This document shows, piece by piece, positions 6,121 through 11,387 of a stretch of DNA of 11,387 nucleotides. The notes beneath the pieces were generated by a model that was not told where the DNA came from, made no database searches, and saw only the letters and a program-made list of their open reading frames with translations. How positions within the stretch are numbered: the first letter of the stretch is position 1; each line of letters starts with the position of its first letter. The stretch lies in assembly GCA_027489835.1 (NCBI GenBank), contig JAIXZF010000228.1, forward strand, positions 1-11,387, read 5' to 3'. This DNA comes from Hyphomicrobiales bacterium (GTDB taxonomy: Bacteria > Pseudomonadota > Alphaproteobacteria > Rhizobiales > Beijerinckiaceae). The position numbers and the translations under genes are program-made.

Positions 6121-6609
6121 ATGGACGAGAATCGGGACGGACAGCGCCATTGGCGCGGGGGCCTCTACTTCGAGGATTTCGAGATCGGCGCCGTCATCCG
6201 CCATCGCCTGACCCGCACGGTCACGCAGATGGACAACATGCTGTTCTCCAACATGACGCTGAATCCGCAGCCGCTGCACATCGACGCTCATTTCTGCGCG
6301 ACCGAGACGGAATGGGGCAAGCCGCTCATGAACTCCCTGTTCACGCTCGGCCTGATGATCGGCATCTCGGTCAACGACACGACCGTCGGCACGACGATCG
6401 CCAATCTCGGCATGAGCGACGTCAAGTTCCCCGCCCCCCTGTTCGAAGGCGACACGGTCAATTGCACCACGGAGATCGCCGGCAAGCGCGAATCGAAATC
6501 GCGGCCGGATGCGGGCATCGTCGACTTCATCCACCGCGCCTACCGGCAGGACGGCGTGCTGGTGGCGGAGTGCCGCCGGCAGGCCTTCATGCGCAAGCGG
6601 CCGGCCTGA
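6121..6609 (+). CDS. MaoC-like acyl-CoA hydratase (hot-dog fold)
   Basis: A 162-residue, single hot-dog-domain protein, expected to add or remove water on an enoyl- or dicarboxylyl-CoA. The recognisable segment is FSNMTLNPQPLHIDAHFCA (42-60) with catalytic-type H53. It is followed by NSLFTLGLMIGISVNDTTVG and a GMSDVKFPAPLFEGDT block that fit the mesaconyl/itaconyl-CoA hydratase-like branch better than (R)-enoyl-CoA hydratase. The position five residues before H53, Asp in classical MaoC/PhaJ (DxNPxH), is Asn48 here. The ATG at 6121 is the first start after the divergent spacer, with only a weak purine-rich site before it. The CoA lyase gene begins 4 bp after its stop, so the two are almost surely one operon and consecutive steps. 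Exact substrate is unproven. Confidence 0.88.
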   Translation: MDENRDGQRHWRGGLYFEDFEIGAVIRHRLTRTVTQMDNMLFSNMTLNPQPLHIDAHFCATETEWGKPLMNSLFTLGLMIGISVNDTTVGTTIANLGMSDVKFPAPLFEGDTVNCTTEIAGKRESKSRPDAGIVDFIHRAYRQDGVLVAECRRQAFMRKRPA

Positions 6610-6613
6610 CGCC

Positions 6614-7480
6614 ATGCGCTCCCTGCTTTTCGCCCCGGCCGACAATGAGAAGAAGCTCGAGAAGGCTCTCGCCTCCGGCGCGGATGCCGTCATCATCGAT
6701 CTCGAGGACTCCGTGGCGTTGGCGGCGAAGCCAGCGGCTCGCGCCATCGCGCGCGCCTTCCTGGCCGACAACGCGTCCCGCGCCGGCCGCCCCCGTCTGA
6801 TCGTGCGGGTCAACGCCCTGGCCACTGGCCTCACAGACGCAGACCTCGACGGCGTGCTGGCGGGAGCCCCCGATGCGGTGATGCTGCCCAAGGCGGAGGG
6901 CGGCATGAGCGTCCAGCATCTGGGCGCCAAGATCGCCGTGCGCGAGGCTGAGCACGACCTTGCCGACGGCGCGGTGAAGATCGTGGCCATCGCCACCGAA
7001 ACGGCGCGCGGCGTGTTCCAGCTCGGCACCTATGGCGGGGCGTCGCACCGGCTGATCGCGCTGACCTGGGGCGGCGAGGACCTGTCTGCCGATCTCGGCG
7101 CCGAGGCGAACCGGCTGACCGACGGCAGCTACGCCGACCCCTATCGCCTGGCGCGCGCGCTGACCCTGATGGGCGCGGCCAGCGCCGAGGTCGACGCCAT
7201 CGATTCGGTCTACACGGCCTTCCGCGACGCCGACGGGTTGAAGGCCGAGTGCGAAGCCGCGCGGCGCGACGGGTTCGTCGGCAAGATGGCCATCCATCCG
7301 GCCCAGATCGAGATCATCAACGCAGCCTTCACGCCTTCCGCCGAAGCGGTCCAGCGCGCCCGGGCCATCAAGGCGGCCTTCGACGCCAACCCGGACCTGG
7401 GCGTCATCGGCATCGACGGCGAGATGATCGACCTGCCGCACCTCAAGCGTGCCGAAAGGTTGCTGGCGCGGCTTCGCTAA
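6614..7480 (+). CDS. HpcH/CitE-like CoA-ester lyase
   Basis: A 288-residue TIM-barrel enzyme of the citrate lyase beta-subunit-like family, cytoplasmic. It should split a malyl-CoA, citramalyl-CoA or similar 3-hydroxyacyl-CoA. Visible family residues: R65 in LIVRVNA, K93 in MLPKAEGG, metal ligands E129 in IATETARGVF and D156 in GGEDLSAD, and GKMAIHPAQIEIIN (223-236), the conserved C-terminal CoA-site segment. The N-terminus reads LLFAPADNEKKLEKAL where many CitE proteins have VPGxRPE. ATG 6614 is chosen because it starts at the family's MRSLLF position and lies 4 bp after the MaoC gene; longer in-frame starts lie inside that gene. Paired with a MaoC hydratase, the likely reaction sequence is hydration of an unsaturated dicarboxylyl-CoA, then cleavage to acetyl-CoA plus a 2-oxo acid, as in itaconate or mesaconate breakdown. 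Confidence 0.9.
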   Translation: MRSLLFAPADNEKKLEKALASGADAVIIDLEDSVALAAKPAARAIARAFLADNASRAGRPRLIVRVNALATGLTDADLDGVLAGAPDAVMLPKAEGGMSVQHLGAKIAVREAEHDLADGAVKIVAIATETARGVFQLGTYGGASHRLIALTWGGEDLSADLGAEANRLTDGSYADPYRLARALTLMGAASAEVDAIDSVYTAFRDADGLKAECEAARRDGFVGKMAIHPAQIEIINAAFTPSAEAVQRARAIKAAFDANPDLGVIGIDGEMIDLPHLKRAERLLARLR

Positions 7481-7505
7481 GAGGGCGGGCACCGGCGCCA
7501 GTCGC

Positions 7506-7605
7506 CGTCATGGCGAGCGAAGCGAAGCAACCCAGCCTTCGGCCCTCGCTTCGGCCAGCCAAGCAACCCGCAGCGCTGGATGGCTTCGCTCCGCTCGCCA
7601 TGACG
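7506..7605. repeat. 100-bp imperfect inverted-repeat element between converging genes
   Basis: The left arm 7506-7535 and right arm 7576-7605 match as inverted copies at 27 of 30 positions, both ending in CGTCATGGCGAGCG on the outside. The 40-base middle contains two copies of CTTCGGCC (7537-7544, 7549-7556). AAGCAACCC also occurs twice (7525-7533, 7561-7569). As RNA or ssDNA it would form a long hairpin. The arm sequence, with its GCGAGCGAAGCGAAGC core, is of a type I recall as dispersed in Hyphomicrobiales genomes. It lies between the stop of the CoA lyase gene and the converging small membrane-protein gene, where it may also act as a two-way transcript end. No ORF within it is credible. 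Confidence 0.85.
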
Positions 7606-7629
7606 CCGTGGAACGCCGCCCGCGCCGCC

Positions 7630-7830
7630 TCACCGCGTCTGGATGATCGCGCATTTCCGGCTGCCGGATTCGAGGCAATTCTGCGCGCGCCGCGCCTTGT
7701 CGAGCTCCAGCACCAGCCACAGGGCGCATCCGCCGAGGATGACGATCATGCTCACGCGTACGATCCGGGCTAGGCGCTGGCGCCTGCGCTCCTCTTCCTC
7801 CTCGGCTTCGCGGAGCGGCGGCAGCGACAT
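7630..7830 (-). CDS. Small single-pass membrane protein, unknown function
   Basis: A 66-residue protein. Residues 1-22 are highly charged (REAEEEEERRRQR). Residues 23-42 form one hydrophobic membrane helix (IVRVSMIVILGGCALWLVLE). The C-terminal tail KARRAQNCLESGSRKCAIIQTR region holds C52 and C60. If the tail faces the periplasm, the two cysteines could form a disulphide. There is no cleavable signal. The gene is likely real because GGAGG (7838-7842, minus) stands 7 bases before the ATG and the start lies 3 bp after the flavin reductase stop. It is thus the last gene of the nitroreductase/flavin reductase operon. I do not recognise a named family. Short membrane proteins of this kind can be accessory subunits, but nothing here shows for what. 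Confidence 0.72.
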   Translation of the reverse strand: MSLPPLREAEEEEERRRQRLARIVRVSMIVILGGCALWLVLELDKARRAQNCLESGSRKCAIIQTR

Positions 7831-7833
7831 GGC

Positions 7834-8445
7834 CTAGCCTCCGGGCGGTCGTTCGATGGAGAACACGCTGTCGACCACCGCGTAATCGGAATAGCCGCAG
7901 CGCGCGATGGTGCGGGCCGCGGTGATGTCGAAGCGCCCGTCGACCAGATAGCGCTCGTCGATATGGACGCCGACTACCTGCCCGATCACCAGATGCCGGT
8001 CGAGCGGACGCCCGGACAGATCGCTGATCTCCTGGATCGACAGCAGCTTGCACTCGAGAGCGGCCGGCGTGCCCTTGACGCGCGGCGCCTTCACCATCAC
8101 CGAGGCTTCGGTCTCGAGCCCGGCGTGCTCGAACTCGCTCGTGCCGCGGGGCAGCGGCGCCGACGTCATGTTCATCTGCCGCGCCATGTCGTAGGTCGCG
8201 AGCGAACAGGTGAACTCGCGGGTTTCCGCGACGAAGCTGACCGCATCCTTGCGCCCCTCCGACGAGAACATGACGACCGGCGTCGGCGGCGAGGACAGAA
8301 GGTTGAAGAAGGAATACGGCGCGAGGTTGAGCTCGCCCCTTGCGCTCAGCGCGCTGATCCAGCCGATTGGGCGCGGCGCGACGATGGCCTTGATCGGATC
8401 ATGGGGCAGCGCCGTCCTGTCGCGAGCCTCGGGGCGATAATGCAT
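7834..8445 (-). CDS. Flavin reductase-like FMN-binding split-barrel protein
   Basis: A 203-residue cytoplasmic flavoprotein of the flavin reductase-like family (FMN-binding split barrel). The family block RPIGWIS (25-31), then NLAPYSFFN (40-48), marks the FMN phosphate- and ring-binding strands. GQVVGVHIDERYL, starting near residue 155, is the usual late barrel strand. Members reduce FMN or FAD with NAD(P)H for a partner oxygenase, or bind FMN for other redox roles. No partner monooxygenase is in the window. The ATG at 8445 (MHYRPEARD) is preceded by AGAGG about 6 bases away and lies 10 bp after the nitroreductase stop. Longer in-frame starts reach into the nitroreductase gene and are rejected. 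Operon order is nitroreductase, this gene, small membrane protein. Confidence 0.88.
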   Translation of the reverse strand: MHYRPEARDRTALPHDPIKAIVAPRPIGWISALSARGELNLAPYSFFNLLSSPPTPVVMFSSEGRKDAVSFVAETREFTCSLATYDMARQMNMTSAPLPRGTSEFEHAGLETEASVMVKAPRVKGTPAALECKLLSIQEISDLSGRPLDRHLVIGQVVGVHIDERYLVDGRFDITAARTIARCGYSDYAVVDSVFSIERPPGG

Positions 8446-8455
8446 GGCCGCCTCT

Positions 8456-9022
8456 TCAGAAGGTCGTGACGATGTCGCCGAGCGCGGGGCGCTCGCGGTC
8501 CTGAACGGGCGCGTCGCTGCGGCCGACATGGATGAAGCCGGCCATGCGCTCCGAAGGTCCGAGCCCGAACGCCGTGAGCACGCGGCGGTCATAGGCGTAC
8601 CATTCGGTCAGCCAGTTGGTGCCGTAGCCGAGCGCGTTGGCGGCGAGGGTCAGGTTCATGCAGACCGCGCCGGCGGACAGGACCTGCTCCCATTCGGGGA
8701 TCTTGGGGTGGGAAGCGGCGCGCGACACGACGCCGATCGCCAGCGGCGCGCGCGCCAGCCGCCGCCGCTCGAAGCTGAGCGTGTCGGCATCGGCGCCCGG
8801 ATGATCGGCCGCATAGGCCGCCGCGATGATCTCGCCCGCGCGGGCCCGGCCCTCGCCTGCGAAGACGATGAAGCGCCAAGGAGCCAGCTTGCCATGGTCA
8901 GGGGTCCGCGACGCGATGGCGAGGATGGTCTCGATGTCGGCTGCGTCGGGCGCCTCCGTGACCATCAGCATCGGCTTCACCGATCGGCGCGTCCTGAGCA
9001 GGTCGATGGCGTCGCGTGTCAT
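8456..9022 (-). CDS. Nitroreductase family protein (YdjA-like)
   Basis: A 188-residue FMN-dependent oxidoreductase of the nitroreductase fold, acting as a dimer in the cytoplasm. TRRSVKP (11-17) is the N-terminal FMN-phosphate motif. PDHGKLAPWRFIVF (41-54) is the second FMN contact and the form typical of the short YdjA-like branch. PEWEQ (109-113) and GYGTNWLT (132-139) complete the pattern. The length agrees with YdjA-type enzymes of about 185-190 residues. The substrate is unknown; family members reduce nitroaromatics, quinones or enones with NAD(P)H. The ATG at 9022 has GAGG five to six bases ahead. It is the first gene of a three-gene minus-strand operon. Its promoter should lie in the 151-bp spacer shared with the divergent secreted-protein gene, where I found no convincing -35/-10 pair. 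Confidence 0.92.
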   Translation of the reverse strand: MTRDAIDLLRTRRSVKPMLMVTEAPDAADIETILAIASRTPDHGKLAPWRFIVFAGEGRARAGEIIAAAYAADHPGADADTLSFERRRLARAPLAIGVVSRAASHPKIPEWEQVLSAGAVCMNLTLAANALGYGTNWLTEWYAYDRRVLTAFGLGPSERMAGFIHVGRSDAPVQDRERPALGDIVTTF

Positions 9023-9173
9023 GAAGGCCTCGGTGATTGGGGATCAGCGCGTCGGTAGCCGAAGCCCCGCACGCCTGCAACCCGGCGGCCGGCGCGCGCC
9101 GTCACAGTTCCGCGCGCTTTGGCGTCCAGGCTTGAACGAGTAACTGGCCTGCGGGCCGACCACGCGCTAGACC

Positions 9174-10040
9174 ATGCCCATGCCCATCCGTCTGTCACCG
9201 TCGTTGTTCCTGCGCCTGCATTCCGCGCTATTCGCCATGGCTCTGGCCAGCGCGCCGGCGCTCGCGCAGCAGGGCCAGCCGGCACGCCCCGGCGTCGCCA
9301 TCTCGGCGATCCATGCCACCGAAAACACGCCCATCACCTCCGGCATCGTCTGGCGCGTGCTGCGCGAGGATCCGAATGGCGGCCCGGCCGTGATCGTCGC
9401 GCGCTCGACCGCGGCCGCTCCCGTGTTCGCGCTCGAGCCCGGCCCCTATGTCGTGCATGCGGCCTACGGCTACGCCAGCGGCACGCGCCGCATCAGCGTT
9501 CCGCCCAGCGGCAACCTGTCGGACCGCGTCACCCTGAGCGCTGGCGGCCTCAAGCTGGCCGGCGCCATCGGCGATCGCGCGATCCCGGCCGCCGTCATCA
9601 CCTTTTCGGTCTTCGTGCCCCTGGCCGGCAACTCGGAAGGGCGTCTCGTCGCGGAGAACGTCAAGGCAGGCGAGATCCTGCGCCTGCCGGAGGGGACCTA
9701 CCATGTGGTTTCCACCCATGGCGACGCCAACGCCATCCGCCGCGCCGACGTGAAGGTGGAATCAGGCCGGCTGATCGAGGCGACGCTGCATCACCGCGCT
9801 GCGAAGGCGACGCTGAAGCTGGTCGCGGCGCCGGGCGGGGAAGCCTTCGCCGGCACCGCGTTCACCGTCCTGACGCCGGGCGGCGACGTCATCCGCGAGG
9901 CCATCGGCGCCTTTCCCGAGATCATCCTGGCCGAGGGTGAGTACGTGCTTATCGCGCGGCAGGGCGGCGAGGTCCACACCCACGAGTTCAGGATCGAGGC
10001 CGGGCTGGACCGCGACATCGAGGTCATCGCCCGCCGCTGA
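9174..10040 (+). CDS. Secreted protein with three similar beta-rich modules, unknown function
   Basis: A 288-residue exported protein. Residues 1-31 form a Sec-type signal peptide (basic start, hydrophobic stretch, cleavage after APALA). The mature part repeats one module three times at about 81-84 residue spacing. Its clearest mark is a turn: LEPGPYVVHAAYG (87-99), LPEGTYHVVSTHG (171-183), LAEGEYVLIARQG (252-264). Each is followed by a strand pair and a basic or polar segment such as TRRISV or IRRADVKV. This looks like tandem beta-sandwich domains of the carboxypeptidase-regulatory or transthyretin-like sort, as found in extracytoplasmic binding or structural proteins. The ATG at 9174 is followed by a second ATG two codons later, and neither has a clear ribosome binding site. 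It ends 2 bp from the converging GDYXXLXY gene. No enzymatic motif is visible. Confidence 0.82.
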   Translation: MPMPIRLSPSLFLRLHSALFAMALASAPALAQQGQPARPGVAISAIHATENTPITSGIVWRVLREDPNGGPAVIVARSTAAAPVFALEPGPYVVHAAYGYASGTRRISVPPSGNLSDRVTLSAGGLKLAGAIGDRAIPAAVITFSVFVPLAGNSEGRLVAENVKAGEILRLPEGTYHVVSTHGDANAIRRADVKVESGRLIEATLHHRAAKATLKLVAAPGGEAFAGTAFTVLTPGGDVIREAIGAFPEIILAEGEYVLIARQGGEVHTHEFRIEAGLDRDIEVIARR

Positions 10041-10042
10041 CC

Positions 10043-10696
10043 TCAGTAGGGCGGCTCCTCATAGGCCGCCTTGCCGTCGATCAGCAGGCGCTTGATGACG
10101 GCCTTGCCGGATGCCGAGACGGCGGCGACGACCTCGACGCGGGAGCGCTCGAGCCGCTCGATGCGTCGGCCCTGGCCCTGCGGCACGAAGAAGCTTTCGA
10201 GGCCGTAGGTCACCCTGACGCTCTCCTCTTCCGGCGCGCAGGAGCGGGCCTGCCCGGGCCGCGGCTGGCAGGCCCGGGTGCTTGCGGCCTTGCCTTCGAT
10301 GACGACCTGCCCCGGCCCCGGCTGGCGGAAGGCGCGCGAGACGGCCACGGGCTCGGCCCGGCCCTCGGCATTGGGCTGCAGCGTCACGAAAATCGGGTCG
10401 CCGCGGCGGAAGCGCCCCGCCTCGCCGAGCTTGACGGGCTCGACCAGCGAGATGTCGTAGCTGAGGATGACGTAGTCGCCCCGGAACAGGTCGCGCGGAT
10501 CCACCGGCGCGGTCGCAAGCCTGACCTCCGTCCCTGACTTCAGGACGTCGGCGCGCTCCTTGATCATGGCGAGGATCAGCCCGCACAGAACGAGCGCGGC
10601 AAGCGCTGTCCGGACCAGCGCCGGAACGCGGGCGATCAGCCCGTCCACGGAAGCGGGAGGCGCCGCGGGCGGCGACATGGGAGCGGCGGTGCTCAT
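10043..10696 (-). CDS. GDYXXLXY domain-containing protein
   Basis: A 217-residue protein anchored by one N-terminal membrane helix (about residues 27-45, VRTALAALVLCGLILAMI). The rest is predicted to lie outside the cytoplasm. The family motif GDYVILSY stands at residues 73-80 after PVDPRDLFR, exactly the pattern that names the family. YGLESFFVPQGQG (164-176) is the second conserved block. A loop with C143 and C153 could be closed by a disulphide. The ATG overlaps the stop of the upstream membrane-protein gene as ATGA, so the two are co-translated. This family recurs next to DUF2157/DUF4401-type polytopic membrane proteins. The biochemical role is unknown. Confidence in the family is high from the exact motif. 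Confidence 0.92.
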   Translation of the reverse strand: MSTAAPMSPPAAPPASVDGLIARVPALVRTALAALVLCGLILAMIKERADVLKSGTEVRLATAPVDPRDLFRGDYVILSYDISLVEPVKLGEAGRFRRGDPIFVTLQPNAEGRAEPVAVSRAFRQPGPGQVVIEGKAASTRACQPRPGQARSCAPEEESVRVTYGLESFFVPQGQGRRIERLERSRVEVVAAVSASGKAVIKRLLIDGKAAYEEPPY

Positions 10697-11387
10697 GGCG
10701 CTCGCTCCGTCGGCGTCGGCGCGACGCGCGCCAGCAGCTTCGGCGCGTAGATCGCGAGCACGATCAGCAGGATGCCGCCGATCAGGAAGAACAGGGACTG
10801 GCCCAGAAGGGTGCCGATCGTGGTGTAGAGCAGCACGAGGACGTTGAGCCCGAACGATGCGGTCCCCGCAAGCGACACGCGCCGGATGCCGCTGGCGGTC
10901 CCGGCTGCGACCATCATGCAGGAGGATGCGAGCAGGAGGGCGGCGACCGCGATACGGCCCGGCCCGGTGAAGCCGAAGCCGCTCCAGAAGATCAGCGGGA
11001 TCGCCGCCGCGAGCGCCAGCGCGATTCCGAGAAGCGCCCCGCTGCGCCGCTCATGCGGAAGCCTGAAGAGCGCCGCGATGCCGGCCAATGCGGCGAGGCC
11101 GGCCAGGACGACGGGAAGCGTTGCGTTGCCCGACAGCGCGCCGCGCTCGAACACGCGGCTGAGCTGTGCCGCTAGCGTCACGACGTAGCCGAGCAGCCCC
11201 CATGGCAGGAAGGCGGTGAACACCGGCGCCCAGCCCCGATCGCTCGCCAGATGACCGACGGCGATGCTGGCGATCGCGATGGCGAGCCAGAAGGCGAGCA
11301 GGCTGCCGAACATGCGCGAGCCGAGCGGGTTGCCGGCCGCCAGGACCAGCCAGACGCCGAGCGCCAGCACGGCGGCATGATGCACCG
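10693..11387 (-). CDS. Polytopic membrane protein partner of the GDYXXLXY gene, 5' end cut by the window
   Basis: At least 231 codons of a hydrophobic protein with about eight membrane segments in the visible part. The last is QSLFFLIGGILLIVLAIYAP, followed by a basic tail (KLLARVAPTPTERAP). The frame is still open at the right edge. A GTG at 11385 is possible but looks internal, so the gene is reported as partial. Position directly before a GDYXXLXY gene with an ATGA overlap, and the C-terminal QSLFFLxxGxLL pattern, fit the DUF2157/DUF4401 type of membrane protein that accompanies this family. The diagnostic N-terminal part is not in the window. There is no obvious transport or enzymatic motif. 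It may be a small complex with its neighbour in the inner membrane. Confidence 0.78.
   Translation of the reverse strand, partial: VHHAAVLALGVWLVLAAGNPLGSRMFGSLLAFWLAIAIASIAVGHLASDRGWAPVFTAFLPWGLLGYVVTLAAQLSRVFERGALSGNATLPVVLAGLAALAGIAALFRLPHERRSGALLGIALALAAAIPLIFWSGFGFTGPGRIAVAALLLASSCMMVAAGTASGIRRVSLAGTASFGLNVLVLLYTTIGTLLGQSLFFLIGGILLIVLAIYAPKLLARVAPTPTERAP

Noticed and set aside
5361..6800. Plus-strand open frame of 479 codons crossing the divergent spacer
   Set aside because: It overlaps the transglycosylase, MaoC and CoA lyase genes out of frame, and its composition is Arg/His/Pro-rich. All three overlapped genes have clear family motifs.
7506..7605. CRISPR-like array
   Set aside because: Only two inverted arms and short internal duplicates are present; there are no direct repeats with regular spacers and no cas genes.
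7449..7773. Small plus-strand frames running through the inverted repeat
   Set aside because: They are translations of the repeat element and of antisense sequence, with no ribosome binding site and no coherent composition.
8446..8592. Upstream start for the flavin reductase inside the nitroreductase gene
   Set aside because: The added residues have no family similarity, while ATG 8445 gives the usual N-terminus with an AGAGG site before it.
9023..9173. Promoters in the divergent spacer (TTGAAC at 9132 with GCTAGA at 9166; TTGCAG with TACCGA on the minus strand)
   Set aside because: The first pair is 28 bases apart and the second has a poor -10, so neither is a credible sigma-70 promoter.

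Overview
The window is high-GC DNA, densely packed with genes, and looks like ordinary chromosome from an alphaproteobacterium, most likely of the order Hyphomicrobiales (Bosea-, Methylobacterium- or Bradyrhizobium-like). The support is the short alphaproteobacterial form of NAD kinase, a DUF2336 protein, a CheY-like/Hpt pair of a type common in this group, a degenerate CtrA-type box, and a GC-rich inverted-repeat element of the kind scattered through Hyphomicrobiales genomes. I see no transposase, integrase, tRNA, rRNA or CRISPR array. There is no gene-free stretch longer than 300 bases; the longest is about 155 bases.

Layout, left to right. (1) The 3' end of a DadA-like FAD amine/amino-acid oxidoreductase (+). 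(2) A Tat-exported metallo-beta-lactamase-fold hydrolase (+), preceded by operator-like inverted repeats. (3) A short leader with a -10-like box, a GC-rich hairpin followed by TTTT, and a 7-codon ORF whose stop overlaps the start of nadK (+). (4) A CheY-like receiver gene and an Hpt gene overlapping by ATGA (+). (5) Facing them 6 bp away on the minus strand, a DUF2336 helical-repeat gene overlapping by ATGA with an upstream SLT-type lytic transglycosylase gene. (6) Divergent from the transglycosylase, across a gap carrying the CtrA-like box, a MaoC-type hydratase and a CitE-like CoA-ester lyase (+) that together form a hydration/cleavage pair for a C4-C5 dicarboxylyl-CoA. (7) A 100-bp inverted-repeat element between converging genes. 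(8) A minus-strand operon: YdjA-like nitroreductase, flavin reductase-like protein, and a 66-residue single-pass membrane protein. (9) A secreted protein built of three similar beta-rich modules (+). (10) Two bp beyond its stop, a minus-strand pair: the GDYXXLXY protein and a polytopic membrane protein cut by the right edge.

Genes working together: the receiver and Hpt protein are very probably phosphorelay partners. MaoC and the CoA lyase probably catalyse consecutive steps. The nitroreductase and flavin reductase form a flavin-dependent redox operon. The GDYXXLXY protein and its membrane neighbour are a recurrent partner pair of unknown function. The window does not contain an obvious new defence or mobile system. 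The least understood material is the DUF2336/transglycosylase/receiver/Hpt block, the triple-module secreted protein, the GDYXXLXY pair and the nadK leader.
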